From Sulfurirhabdus autotrophica (GTDB lineage Bacteria; Pseudomonadota; Gammaproteobacteria; Burkholderiales; SMCO01), in the NCBI RefSeq assembly GCF_004346685.1, contig NZ_SMCO01000001.1:186001-250000 (forward strand): DNA of 64,000 nt, given 5' to 3'. Each line of letters opens with the position of its first letter. Position 1 is the first letter of the stretch. Made by a program: the position numbers and the translations under genes. Positions 10,209 through 18,779 of the stretch are shown in pieces. The notes beneath the pieces are model-generated. The model made no database searches and had not been told where the DNA came from. It worked only from the letters and a program-made list of their open reading frames with translations.

Positions 10209-12014
10209 TTGCAACAATTTGATATAAAAAATTATTTAGATAATATCCCCAACCTTCCTGGCGTTTATCGCATGTTAAATGAAACAGGGGAGGTTTTGTA
10301 TGTGGGTAAAGCCAAAGATTTAAAAAAACGTGTTACTTCATACTTTCAGAAAAGCGATCTTTCTCCACGCATTTCTCTGATGGTGAAGAAAATAGCCCAG
10401 ATTGAAACCACTGTTACCCGTTCTGAGTCTGAAGCGCTGGTTCTTGAAAATAACCTCATTAAAGCTTTAGCTCCACGTTATAACATACTGTTTCGTGACG
10501 ATAAATCATATCCTTATGTGATGTTAACCGGTCATGTTTTTCCCCGGTTAGGTTTTCATCGCGGCGCATTAGACAAAAAAAATCATTATTTCGGCCCATT
10601 CCCCAATGCATGGGCGGTGCGTCAAAGCATGCAATTACTGCAAAAGGTATTTCGAATTCGCACTTGTGAAGATAGTGTATTCAGCAATCGATCCAGACCC
10701 TGCCTGCTTCACCAGATCAAGCGGTGTACAGCGCCCTGTGTAGGTTTGATCGACGCTACTGCTTATCAAAATGACATAAAAAATGCTCAGTTATTCCTTG
10801 AAGGCAAGGAGTCAGAGGTAATCAGCACCTTAAATAGCAAGATGCAAACCGCAGCTGAGCATATGCAGTATGAAGAAGCAGCTATGTACCGTGACCAAAT
10901 CCAGGCCCTGGGTACAATTCAGGAAAAGCAATTTGTCAGCAGTGAGAAGCAGTCAGATGCCGACATAGTTGCTTGCATTGTTCAGAGCGGCTTGATTTGC
11001 GTCAACCTCGTGATGATCCGGGGTGGACGACATCTTGGCGATAAAAGTTTTTTTCCAATTAATGCAGAAGATTACGATGCGGCAGCTGCGCTCGAGGCAT
11101 TTTTAAGCCAGCACTACCTGAACAGACCGGTGCCTTCACTTATCCTCGTTAATGAAAACATTGATAAAATGGCGATCGAATCACTATTGAGTGAGCAGGC
11201 AAATCGTAAAATTCAAATAAAATCCAACTTAACTGGCGAAAGACGGGTCTGGTTGACCATGGCTACTGAAAATGCGCGTATTGCGTTGGAGCAAAGAGTT
11301 AACCAGAAAGTGACGCAAGAAGCTCGGCTGGAGGCATTGCAAAATGCTTTAGCTTTTCCCTCTACGGTGCAACGCATCGAGTGTTTCGATATCAGCCATA
11401 CCATGGGTGAGGCCACGATAGCTTCCTGCGTAGTTTATGACCGTTTTGCGATGCAAAATGGAGAGTATCGGCGCTATAACATAACGGGAATCACGCCTGG
11501 CGACGATTACGCAGCTATGCGTGATGTGTTGAATAGGCGTTACAAGAAAATTGCAGCTGGTGACGGCAAAATGCCTGACCTCATTTTAATTGATGGTGGC
11601 AAGGGGCAAATCAGTATCGCCAAGAGCGTACTGGAAGAGGTTGGATTGAGTGATATTTATCTTATTGGTGTAGCAAAAGGCGAAGCGCGTAAACCTGGAT
11701 TGGAGCAACTCATTTTCCCGGACGGTGAAAAAACGCTACAATTGCCTAAGGATCACATTGGTTTGCACTTAATACAGCAGATTCGCGATGAAGCCCATCG
11801 ATTTGCAATCAGCGGTCATCGTGCTAAGCGCGGTAAAGCCCGTACTAATTCTTCCCTTGAGCAAATAGGAGGAGTAGGAGCAAAACGCAGACAAAAGCTA
11901 TTGGCCCGGTTTGGTGGTTTAAGTGGTGTTAAAACTGCGAGCGTAGATGATCTCGCTCAGGTAGAAGGTATCAGCCACCAATTGGCTGAAAAGATTTACC
12001 AGGAATTTCATTAA
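10209..12014 (+). CDS. uvrC: Excinuclease ABC subunit C
   Basis: Makes both incisions in nucleotide excision repair. The N-terminal GIY-YIG domain ([22 protein letters not shown], with Tyr, Gly and Arg of KKRV intact) is followed by a Cys-rich [27 protein letters not shown]-type segment, a UVR motif ([13 protein letters not shown]), the RNase H-like 3' half ([22 protein letters not shown]) and tandem helix-hairpin-helix motifs at the end. 601 residues. TTG at 10209 is the apparent start. pgsA follows, the usual uvrC-pgsA pair. Confidence 0.96.
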   Translation: MQQFDIKNYLDNIPNLPGVYRMLNETGEVLYVGKAKDLKKRVTSYFQKSDLSPRISLMVKKIAQIETTVTRSESEALVLENNLIKALAPRYNILFRDDKSYPYVMLTGHVFPRLGFHRGALDKKNHYFGPFPNAWAVRQSMQLLQKVFRIRTCEDSVFSNRSRPCLLHQIKRCTAPCVGLIDATAYQNDIKNAQLFLEGKESEVISTLNSKMQTAAEHMQYEEAAMYRDQIQALGTIQEKQFVSSEKQSDADIVACIVQSGLICVNLVMIRGGRHLGDKSFFPINAEDYDAAAALEAFLSQHYLNRPVPSLILVNENIDKMAIESLLSEQANRKIQIKSNLTGERRVWLTMATENARIALEQRVNQKVTQEARLEALQNALAFPSTVQRIECFDISHTMGEATIASCVVYDRFAMQNGEYRRYNITGITPGDDYAAMRDVLNRRYKKIAAGDGKMPDLILIDGGKGQISIAKSVLEEVGLSDIYLIGVAKGEARKPGLEQLIFPDGEKTLQLPKDHIGLHLIQQIRDEAHRFAISGHRAKRGKARTNSSLEQIGGVGAKRRQKLLARFGGLSGVKTASVDDLAQVEGISHQLAEKIYQEFH

Positions 12015-12054
12015 AATAACCCAGTGCGGAAAAAGCAACTGCAATATAAAATTT

Positions 12055-12627
12055 ATGCCACTTAATATACCCAATATCTTAACCTGGTTAAGAATCCTGC
12101 TGATTCCCCTTTTTGTTGCCATCTATTATCTTCCGCAGCACTGGATGACACCGCATGATGCCAATTTAATCGCAGCGGGAATATTTGCCATAGCCGCAGT
12201 GACTGACTGGCTGGACGGCTATCTTGCACGTACCCTGAATCAAACGTCCGCATTTGGTGCATTTCTAGATCCTGTCGCCGACAAGCTCATGGTGGCGGCT
12301 GCTTTGCTTGTATTGGTTAAACTTAATCGCGTAGATGCCATGATCGCTCTGATTATCATTGGTCGAGAAATTACCATATCTGCTTTAAGAGAATGGATGG
12401 CCCAGATTGGTGCAAGTAAGAGTGTTGCAGTTTCATTTATCGGCAAAATAAAAACTGCGGTTCAGATGATCGCAATTTTCCTGTTGCTCTATCACGACAG
12501 CTTTTTTCAACAAATTAACGCACAAATGCTAGGAACATGGTTAATTTACATCGCCGCAATATTAACTTTATGGTCAATGGGTTATTACCTGAAAATGGCT
12601 CTCCCACAAGTGCGTAATAGAATTTAA
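12055..12627 (+). CDS. pgsA: CDP-diacylglycerol-glycerol-3-phosphate 3-phosphatidyltransferase
   Basis: Makes phosphatidylglycerol phosphate, the committed step to phosphatidylglycerol and cardiolipin, in the inner membrane. The CDP-alcohol phosphotransferase signature is complete: DWLDGYLAR, then GAFLDPVADK, with all catalytic Asp residues. Start NIPNILTWLRILLIP is typical. Several membrane helices; 190 residues. The position after uvrC and before a tRNA cluster is common in proteobacteria. Confidence 0.96.
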   Translation: MPLNIPNILTWLRILLIPLFVAIYYLPQHWMTPHDANLIAAGIFAIAAVTDWLDGYLARTLNQTSAFGAFLDPVADKLMVAAALLVLVKLNRVDAMIALIIIGREITISALREWMAQIGASKSVAVSFIGKIKTAVQMIAIFLLLYHDSFFQQINAQMLGTWLIYIAAILTLWSMGYYLKMALPQVRNRI

Positions 12628-12640
12628 ATCAAAATGTGGG

Positions 12641-12668
12641 TTGACAATATCCGTAGAATATTTAAAAT
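12641..12668 (+). promoter_or_regulatory. Sigma-70 promoter of the tRNA-Gly gene
   Basis: A perfect -35 box TTGACA (12641-12646) and a -10 box TAAAAT (12663-12668, one mismatch) are separated by 16 bases and end 16 bases before the mature tRNA. The fit to consensus and the position make this a strong promoter call. Confidence 0.75.
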
Positions 12669-12684
12669 AGCGATCTTTCATCAA

Positions 12685-12759
12685 GCGGGAATAGCTCAGT
12701 GGTAGAGCACAACCTTGCCAAGGTTGGGGTCGCGAGTTCGAGCCTCGTTTCCCGCTCCA
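12685..12759 (+). tRNA. tRNA-Gly (GCC)
   Basis: Acceptor arms GCGGGAA and TTCCCGC pair fully. The D-arm GCTC...GAGC, anticodon stem CAACC/GGTTG with loop TTGCCAA, and T-arm GCGAG TTCGAGC CTCGT are present; CCA is encoded. Anticodon GCC reads GGC/GGT. Confidence 0.97.
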
Positions 12760-12766
12760 GATTATA

Positions 12767-12792
12767 GGGGAAAGCAGTAGCTTTCCCCTTTT
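12767..12792 (+). terminator. Rho-independent terminator after tRNA-Gly
   Basis: A perfect nine-base-pair stem GGGGAAAGC / GCTTTCCCC with an AGTA loop is followed by TTTT. It separates tRNA-Gly from the next two tRNAs, which therefore need their own promoter. Confidence 0.88.
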
Positions 12793-12803
12793 AGTTTAAA
12801 AAA

Positions 12804-12831
12804 TATCAACTCGGTTTGCATCGAGCTGATA
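12804..12831. repeat. Hairpin upstream of tRNA-Cys
   Basis: The inverted arms TATCAACTCG and CGAGCTGATA pair at nine of ten positions around an eight-base loop. No T-tract follows, so it is not a standard terminator. It lies between the tRNA-Gly terminator and tRNA-Cys and could be an operator or a leader structure; purpose unknown. Confidence 0.5.
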
Positions 12832-12889
12832 CAGTAGTAAGCCGTAAAGCTGTAATGAACACAGTATTAACAATGTGTATTAGAGTTAC

Positions 12890-12963
12890 GGCGGGGTGGC
12901 AGAGTGGTTATGCAGCGGCCTGCAAAGCCGTGGACGCCGGTTCGATTCCGACCCCCGCCTCCA
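12890..12963 (+). tRNA. tRNA-Cys (GCA)
   Basis: Acceptor GGCGGGG pairs with CCCCGCC. Anticodon arm GCGGC CTGCAAA GCCGT places GCA at the anticodon; T-arm GCCGG TTCGATT CCGAC; CCA is encoded. Seven bases separate it from tRNA-Leu. Confidence 0.97.
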
Positions 12964-12970
12964 TCCATCC

Positions 12971-13058
12971 GCCCGGATGGTGAAATTGGTAGACACAAGG
13001 GACTTAAAATCCCTCGCCCTAATCCGGCGTGCCGGTTCGATTCCGGCTCCGGGCACCA
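12971..13058 (+). tRNA. tRNA-Leu (TAA)
   Basis: An 88-base class II tRNA with acceptor GCCCGGA / TCCGGGC, anticodon loop CTTAAAA (anticodon TAA), a long variable arm (CGCCCTAATCCGGCG) and T-arm GCCGG TTCGATT CCGGC. CCA is encoded. Confidence 0.97.
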
Positions 13059-13090
13059 CATACAAATAATTAAATTGACTGATTCACCTC

Positions 13091-13522
13091 ATGATCATTT
13101 ACAAACTTATTTGCGAAAATGACCATCAGTTTGAAGGGTGGTTTACCTCAAACGAAGAGTTCGAGAAGCAACATACTCAAGATAAACTTTCTTGTCCTGT
13201 ATGCGGTGATGAGGGCGTGACGGTATTGCATTCAGATTCACTTATCGATTCAGACATGCATCAAGAATCTGATCTAGAAAATGCCTCGCAGAATAATCGT
13301 TTGTCCAGTCATCAGGTTTTTCAGCATTTGATTGGCTATGTGACCCAGGACGCAGAAGATTTTGGTAACGCTATCATCAAGAAGATTCGTGACTTCCATT
13401 CTCAGCAAACCCGAGCGCGTAGCAAGGTTGGCAATGCAACGCTAAAAGGCGTTAAAGATTCAACTGAAGAAAGTATAGAGATTTTTGTGAATTCATCCAA
13501 AATGCGGGAAAAACTTCACTGA
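13091..13522 (+). CDS. DUF1178 family protein
   Basis: A 143-residue soluble protein of the DUF1178 family. The start MIIYKLICENDHQFEGWF with an early Cys, and a C-x-x-C pair (CPVCGDEG, about residues 37-40), resembles a small zinc ribbon. The middle is acidic and low in conserved residues; the C terminus is basic. No function is established for the family. It begins 33 bases after tRNA-Leu and is probably read with the tRNA unit or from a weak promoter between them. Confidence 0.85.
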   Translation: MIIYKLICENDHQFEGWFTSNEEFEKQHTQDKLSCPVCGDEGVTVLHSDSLIDSDMHQESDLENASQNNRLSSHQVFQHLIGYVTQDAEDFGNAIIKKIRDFHSQQTRARSKVGNATLKGVKDSTEESIEIFVNSSKMREKLH

Positions 13523-13615
13523 GCTTGATGAGCATTCAAGTGATTAAACAAGAAAATCGTGTTTTGATCTTAGGCTTCACGTTTTGCAACTGTAACTCCG
13601 AGCTTTACTTCTCAG

Positions 13616-14215
13616 TTAAGCTAGTTTCTCTGCAACAATCGTAATAAATTCCTTCTTTGTATTATCGGGTGCTGGAAAAGTGTGTTCAGCCCTAAATCTA
13701 ATTTTCCATCCATTAAAATGCTTTTCAAGTTCTTCACGAGTAAACAGGTAATAATGACCCGGATGAAACATAGCCGTGTAATCAGTTCCAGCAGTAAGTA
13801 CGTTGATAACTGCTACTCCTCCTGGCAGAACGTTACTTTGAATATCCGATAGCATTTCGAGTGCACGTGTTTTTGGAAAAAACATCAGCAGGCCAATAGC
13901 CACTATGGAGTCGAATTTTTGCGGGATATGGAATGTAGCTAAATCAGCTTTTATCGTTTCAATTGGGAGATGTTTTTCGGTGGCTATTTTAGCTATGTGT
14001 TCAATGGCTGATTGGCTAGCATCGACAGCAACCACAGAATGCCCACGCAGTGCCATTTCTACGCTTAAATTACCTAGGCCACACCCTAAGTCCAGAACAT
14101 CACCAGTAATGAATTCAAGTGCTGTTTGCTCGAATTGATTCAGCGCGAATTCCTGTTGTTGTATTTGCCTTTGAAACTGGGTATCGAAGAAGTTGACTGA
14201 TGTATTGTCTATCAT
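13616..14215 (-). CDS. Class I SAM-dependent methyltransferase (TehB-like)
   Basis: A 199-residue Rossmann-fold methyltransferase. Motif I is DVLDLGCGLGNLS, motif II VVAVDAS, and the later acidic FDSIVAIGLLMFF motif fits the fold. The size and the start with a short helical N terminus resemble TehB-like and tellurite/thiol methyltransferases, but the substrate cannot be read from sequence. It is followed upstream on the same strand by the exonuclease-nuclease fusion gene, 20 bases away, so the two may be cotranscribed. Confidence 0.8.
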   Translation of the reverse strand: MIDNTSVNFFDTQFQRQIQQQEFALNQFEQTALEFITGDVLDLGCGLGNLSVEMALRGHSVVAVDASQSAIEHIAKIATEKHLPIETIKADLATFHIPQKFDSIVAIGLLMFFPKTRALEMLSDIQSNVLPGGVAVINVLTAGTDYTAMFHPGHYYLFTREELEKHFNGWKIRFRAEHTFPAPDNTKKEFITIVAEKLA

Positions 14216-14235
14216 TTGGCTTGTCGTTTTAAAAA

Positions 14236-15651
14236 TTAGTTTGCTGTGATTTTATCTAAATAAACAATATCCAGCTTTCCCGAGCCGATTTGTTTGCTTA
14301 GTGCTTTATAAACATCAATATCAAATGATGCTTTGCAGTGTTTAATAGACTGCATGTCTAATTCATTTATATTAGCAATCGTCCCTAAATAGCACCAATT
14401 TTCAATCAGGTGAATATCAATTCGGGCACCCAATGGCGCAATTTCTTTTACACCAATTAGCCCGTTGAAAGGCCATGCTTGAACCTGTGACTTGAATAAA
14501 GCAGCTTTGAGTCTGGCATTATGACTGGCAATGGGTTCAACACCAATGCATGCACCTAAACAGTTTTTTGAATGAAAGGCTTTGCAGGGTTTGCCCATGG
14601 GTTGTGTTTCTAGTCCGAGCAAATTATGGCAAAGCAGATGTGCGTCAGCGAGGCTGCGCAGTGCTTTTGTAGCAACTTTGCCATTGGGGAAAAGACCATA
14701 GAGGTTTTTTATTCCACCAAAGTCTAGATCTCGTGAGTATTTAAGTTTGGGAATAAGTGTGCCGTTATCGCTTTCTTCCATTTGCCAGGTACAAAGGTCA
14801 TTGCGCTTTGCGGTTCGAGTTGTATGCAGGTGTTGGTGTTCTTTCATCAGGCGGGTTTCGGTTAAGAGTGCACCTAATTCACTGACTGTTTCAATATGCG
14901 CTATTTGCTGCAATTGTTGTGCTAATGCGGCTTCGTTGCTGTGCCTAATGCCTTTGGAAAAGAAGGAGTAAATACTTTTACGTATGTTGCTGCTCTTGTT
15001 GATGTATAGCAACTGGTCGTTTGTTCCATAAAACATATAAACACCACAGGATTCAGGCAGATCATCCAAGACGGCAGGGTCAAGATGCGCGGGCAAGGCA
15101 GGGCGCTGGATTATTGAATTAATTGCTTCTGTAACTGATTCTAGGGGTAGGGAATCGTTTAAATGACGCATAAAAAACATCAGCGCTTTTACATCAGCCA
15201 GAGCACGATGACGGCTATCTATTGGCAAGTTGTGCCGTTGAATTACAGCATCAAGATTGTGTTTGTGGTGCTGGGGGAAGAGCTTGCGAGATAATTTAAC
15301 CGTACACAATGCTGTTGCGCTGAATTTGATACCAAGACGCTTGAATTCATTTCGGAGAAACCCATAATCAAAGCGAGCATTATGTGCTACGAATAGCCTG
15401 CCTGTTAGCCTTTTCAGCGTTTCCTGTGCTACCGCTTCAAATGACGGTGCATTGGCGACCATCTCGTCACTTATACCCGTCAGGTTTTGGATAAACTTGG
15501 GGATTGTTACCCCTGGATTGACCAATGTACTCCACTCATGAATAGTATCGCCATCAATCTCAACAATACCAATTTCTGTGATACGGTCACTTTCAGCGTT
15601 GGCGCCGGTTGTTTCCAGATCAACAAAAACCATTGGTCGTTCGAATAACAT
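14236..15651 (-). CDS. DnaQ-type 3'-5' exonuclease fused to UvrC N-terminal-like (Cho) domain
   Basis: A 471-residue two-domain protein. The N-terminal DEDDh exonuclease has D11 and E13 (VDLETTG), H90-N91-F94-D95 (VAHNARFDY) and H148/D153 (HRALADV), so it looks active. The C-terminal half resembles the GIY-YIG domain of UvrC and Cho (GVYMF... LLYINKS, about residues 203-230), followed by a Cys-rich segment. Compared with the UvrC in this window, the conserved Gly of YVG is Asn218 and the catalytic Arg is Ser226, while the Glu (E265) is kept. The nuclease half may therefore be inactive and serve in DNA binding. The fusion itself is known from proteobacteria. Confidence 0.88.
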   Translation of the reverse strand: MLFERPMVFVDLETTGANAESDRITEIGIVEIDGDTIHEWSTLVNPGVTIPKFIQNLTGISDEMVANAPSFEAVAQETLKRLTGRLFVAHNARFDYGFLRNEFKRLGIKFSATALCTVKLSRKLFPQHHKHNLDAVIQRHNLPIDSRHRALADVKALMFFMRHLNDSLPLESVTEAINSIIQRPALPAHLDPAVLDDLPESCGVYMFYGTNDQLLYINKSSNIRKSIYSFFSKGIRHSNEAALAQQLQQIAHIETVSELGALLTETRLMKEHQHLHTTRTAKRNDLCTWQMEESDNGTLIPKLKYSRDLDFGGIKNLYGLFPNGKVATKALRSLADAHLLCHNLLGLETQPMGKPCKAFHSKNCLGACIGVEPIASHNARLKAALFKSQVQAWPFNGLIGVKEIAPLGARIDIHLIENWCYLGTIANINELDMQSIKHCKASFDIDVYKALSKQIGSGKLDIVYLDKITAN

Positions 15652-15748
15652 CTTTCTCTCTATTTTATGGCTAAAGTCAATATATCTGCCAGATGGCGTG
15701 TTTATCAGTGCTAGGTGATCAATAAAATGTAACTTTAAATCCTATGTA

Positions 15749-15778
15749 AAAAAAAACCCCGGCTAGCCGGGGTTTTTT
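15749..15778 (-). terminator. Rho-independent terminator of the cold-shock gene
   Basis: The self-complementary core CCCCGGCTAGCCGGGG is flanked by A-runs on the left and T-runs on the right, so it can act in both directions. It directly follows the stop of the minus-strand csp gene. Confidence 0.93.
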
Positions 15779-15792
15779 GAGCTGTTTAAAGC

Positions 15793-15996
15793 TTAAGCAG
15801 GATGAATGTTTGCAGCCTGTTTACCTTTAGGACCAGCTGTCACATCAAAGGTGACTTTCTGGTTTTCTTGCAATGATTTAAAACCAGAACCCTGGATTTC
15901 TGAGAAATGCGCAAATAAGTCTTCACTACCATCTTCCGGTGTGATGAATCCAAAACCTTTAGCATCGTTAAACCACTTTACTGTACCTGCTGCCAT
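15793..15996 (-). CDS. Cold-shock-like RNA chaperone (CspA family)
   Basis: A 67-residue single cold-shock domain. The RNP1 motif KGFGFITPE and RNP2 motif DLFAHFSEI carry the aromatic nucleic-acid-binding residues. Binds single-stranded RNA and melts secondary structure. An AAGGAA ribosome binding site lies just upstream of the ATG, and about 230 bases of gene-free leader separate it from the next gene, consistent with the long 5' UTR that controls many csp mRNAs. Monocistronic, with its own terminator. Confidence 0.96.
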   Translation of the reverse strand: MAAGTVKWFNDAKGFGFITPEDGSEDLFAHFSEIQGSGFKSLQENQKVTFDVTAGPKGKQAANIHPA

Positions 15997-16227
15997 TGTA
16001 ATTTTTCCTTAATAACAATTTAATTAACGGGCGATATGCCCAATCCATCAATCCAAGGGGAAAAAAAAGAGGCCAACTGAAGGTACCGCAATTTGAAGCT
16101 TGAATTCCACAGACTTAACTAAGAGTACCTGAAAACCCAATAAGTTCAAAATATTAATGCATTTAATTACATGAAATTTTACTATTTTTTTCTACTCAAA
16201 GCTGCAATCGCTTTACCAGAAACAGCT

Positions 16228-17052
16228 TCAGGTGGTAACACGATTATTATTGGTGAGCTCTGTGGCCAAGCCATCCCATAGCGTAATACGGGAATTTATG
16301 GCTTTTTCTGCGGCATCTGCCAATTGTTGAATCGCAGTGAGATTGTCACTGGTTAGTTCATTTATGATTTTCAGAGCTGCAGGCCCATGGGTATCTCCAT
16401 CAAGTTCTATATGACGCTTGAGGTAATAGACAAACATTGGCGCCTCGGTAGCGTCAATCTGCCAACTTGCCAATAAAGTATTAAACATTTGTGGGATTAC
16501 ATTTTCACGACCGTAGAAAAAGCTGCCTAATACTTCGTAAACATTCCCATTTTTAACTGTTTCCATGGTGCTCGTAACAAATGCTTGAATGCATTTTGGT
16601 GCGGAAACGATTTCCAGCGCATTTGTATAGGGAGTGCCGGCTCGGATTAGAGAGACAAACTCTTCAATCTGATTTGTTTGTGCACCAACTTCTTTCATTG
16701 CCAGCAAGTAAATTTCATAATGGCTTAGAAAACCACCACCGGGCACCTCATCACTTTCTTCTCCTAGAACAATTTCGTTAATCAAGCGTGCTGCAAGTGG
16801 GTGAGGGGAAGGAACCCAAGGTAAATCAACAGAAGTCAGATTGAGCTGGAGGCGCTTGATAAGAGACATGAAATCCCATACTGCAAATACATGCCATGTC
16901 ATGAACAACTGTAAGTCTTCCATATTTTGTATGGATTTAAATACTTCGTGCTGCTCAAGTACTCGTTGTCTGGGTTCAATTTTGCTAAGATGAGTCTTGC
17001 TTTCAACGGCTTCCATTGTGGTATGTATCCAGTGTATTTTGGGGTATAACAT
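16228..17052 (-). CDS. DUF3050 family protein (heme oxygenase-like fold)
   Basis: A 274-residue helical protein of the DUF3050 family, which belongs to the heme-oxygenase-like clan that includes di-iron enzymes. TWHVFAVWDFMSLIKRLQ, GGGFLSHYEIYLLAMKE and VYYLKRHIELDGDTHGP contain the His and Glu residues expected of that fold. No activity is known. The ATG at 17052 is the longest start; an in-frame ATG at 17016 (MEAVESK) is more family-like. It is divergently oriented to a cytochrome c'-like gene about 110 bases away. Confidence 0.8.
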   Translation of the reverse strand: MLYPKIHWIHTTMEAVESKTHLSKIEPRQRVLEQHEVFKSIQNMEDLQLFMTWHVFAVWDFMSLIKRLQLNLTSVDLPWVPSPHPLAARLINEIVLGEESDEVPGGGFLSHYEIYLLAMKEVGAQTNQIEEFVSLIRAGTPYTNALEIVSAPKCIQAFVTSTMETVKNGNVYEVLGSFFYGRENVIPQMFNTLLASWQIDATEAPMFVYYLKRHIELDGDTHGPAALKIINELTSDNLTAIQQLADAAEKAINSRITLWDGLATELTNNNRVTT

Positions 17053-17161
17053 TTTGATAGATTGCGGAATATAATAATCAACTTATATATAATGGGCAAA
17101 GAATAATTTTACTGGAATACTGCTTAGCGAATTCCTGAATAATATATTGAGGTTGCAAAAA

Positions 17162-17593
17162 ATGAAGAAACACCATTACACCAGTGCACTTATTATCACT
17201 ATGTTGTTATTGACACCAGTAAAGGCAGAAGAAAACGAGACGCGACAAACTGTAAATCTTCCTGAAATGATGCGTCAGCATATGCTTGGGAATATGCGGG
17301 ATCATTTACTTTCTGTTCACCAGATTCAGGAGGCTTTGGCGAGAGGGGATCTGGAAAAAGCAGGAGATATCGCAGAATCCCGACTCGGTATGAGTTCCCT
17401 AGCTTCGCATAATGCAGAGCATATGGCGCCTTTCATGCCTGCCAGCATGCAGCAAATTGGAACAGAAATGCACCATGCTGCTAGCCGATTTGCTATAACA
17501 GCCAGGGAAGGGGACTTAAAAGCCTCTTTAAGCGGTCTTGCCAAAGTAACTCAGCAATGCATAGCTTGTCATAGCAGCTTCAAAATTAATTAA
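17162..17593 (+). CDS. Exported cytochrome c'-like protein
   Basis: A 143-residue protein with a signal peptide (MKKHHYTSALIITMLLLTPVKA) and a single heme c attachment motif C-I-A-C-H close to the C terminus. A heme site at the end of a four-helix sequence is the layout of cytochrome c' proteins, which bind small gases such as NO, and of cytochrome c-556. A second conserved residue, a Met in HMLGNMRDH, could be the distal ligand. The ATG at 17162 is preferred over a TTG 15 bases upstream because the Lys-rich signal peptide begins there. Function likely periplasmic electron transfer or NO binding. Confidence 0.8.
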   Translation: MKKHHYTSALIITMLLLTPVKAEENETRQTVNLPEMMRQHMLGNMRDHLLSVHQIQEALARGDLEKAGDIAESRLGMSSLASHNAEHMAPFMPASMQQIGTEMHHAASRFAITAREGDLKASLSGLAKVTQQCIACHSSFKIN

Positions 17594-17624
17594 CAAATCA
17601 GAACTTTTGTAAATATTGTAGCTG

Positions 17625-18293
17625 CTACATACCTTTCAGCCAGCTTTCCATCTGTGTAAGGCGCTGCCAGGCCTGTGGCAAATTTTGTCCCTTGGACTCA
17701 ACGTTTTTAAGGAGCTGTTTTCCTTCATCAATCATTACCTCAAGACGCTCAGGAGGAAATAATACCAAGGCAGCTTGCAGTCCATTTTCTGACTCGCTTA
17801 ATAGCGTAGGGACAAGCTCATCGCTTCCAATGTTTTGGTCAGGATTCAGAATGTCTGAAACAATAGCGTAGGTACAAAGTTGCAGGTGCAAGGCGGTATA
17901 CTCATCATCCTCACGTAACGTTTCAATTGCATGGGGTTCATCGTCCTTTACTGAATGCAAGGTTTTACTTACTGCGCTAATCAGCTTTTTTAATGCTTCA
18001 AGAAAAGGTGTCTGGTCGCCAGGTAACCCTGTACAAACGCCATAAAGTTGTTCTGACTGAGCTTTAATTTTCAAAATTACATCGCGTTCTTCGTTTTTAT
18101 CCAGCTTTACAGCACGTTGTACCAGATCGCGGAATTGTTCCGTAAATTGCTGTAATGCCTTCTTATCCTGTTCCAACGCATTTTGTAGATCTTGTTGTGT
18201 GATTGCATCCCCGGAAGTAAACAGGGGGTTGTTGTACTTGCGCTGTAAATGCCGCTCACGTGGGCCAGGTTGTTTTGAAAAAGTTAGAGACAT
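17625..18293 (-). CDS. Conserved-looking protein of unknown function
   Basis: A 222-residue hydrophilic, mostly helical protein that I do not recognise. There is no signal peptide or membrane helix. Charged helical stretches (about residues 32-75) could form coiled coil. A region rich in Asp/Glu (about 116-130) and a Leu-rich helix (LHLQLCTYAIVSDIL) follow. It is convergent with the cytochrome gene, and both stops lie within about 30 bases. Coding quality looks real: a single long frame with a good ATG and consistent base use. Confidence 0.7.
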   Translation of the reverse strand: MSLTFSKQPGPRERHLQRKYNNPLFTSGDAITQQDLQNALEQDKKALQQFTEQFRDLVQRAVKLDKNEERDVILKIKAQSEQLYGVCTGLPGDQTPFLEALKKLISAVSKTLHSVKDDEPHAIETLREDDEYTALHLQLCTYAIVSDILNPDQNIGSDELVPTLLSESENGLQAALVLFPPERLEVMIDEGKQLLKNVESKGQNLPQAWQRLTQMESWLKGM

Positions 18294-18779
18294 GACTAGA
18301 TGGTATCCAGATGATTTGCTAAAGAGTCGGGTAGTTGCCAGTAAATAATGATCATACAGATTGGGCTGTATTTTATAGCTAAGGCAAAGTTACTGATAGA
18401 GGTAATACTGAATTGCATGCAATTTAACATAATATACATTATGCGAAGTAATGGTGGTTTTATAGGTGTTGCTTAATTTAATCAGATTTACTTCTCCCAA
18501 CTATTCTCCTTAGCATATATATCAATAAATTCAAGGCAGATTGATGTCGGATAAATTTACAAAAATACAATGACATGCTACTTTGATATTCATATATCAT
18601 TGATATTACAGGCAAACAAATTTGTGGCGTAAATCTTGCTTGGGTGAAGTCAACAATTATATTACTGTTTGCGCACGAAATAATTGACTAGATCAACCGC
18701 GTCATCTCGACCGATTACAACAACATATACGTTCAATAATCGTAGCGCCTAATTTATAAAATCAGGGCCAGAAGCACTA
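18294..18779. other. 486-base gene-free region before the glycan locus
   Basis: AT-rich and without a long reading frame. It must hold the promoters of the minus-strand unknown gene and the plus-strand glycan genes. An imperfect palindrome (around TGATATTCATATATCATTGA, 18582-18601) is visible; no tRNA or terminator. Its length suggests the glycan locus is regulated. Confidence 0.5.

Noticed and set aside
18294-18779. Possible small RNA or riboswitch before the glycan locus
   Set aside because: No conserved riboswitch core, terminator or stable stem that I can identify.
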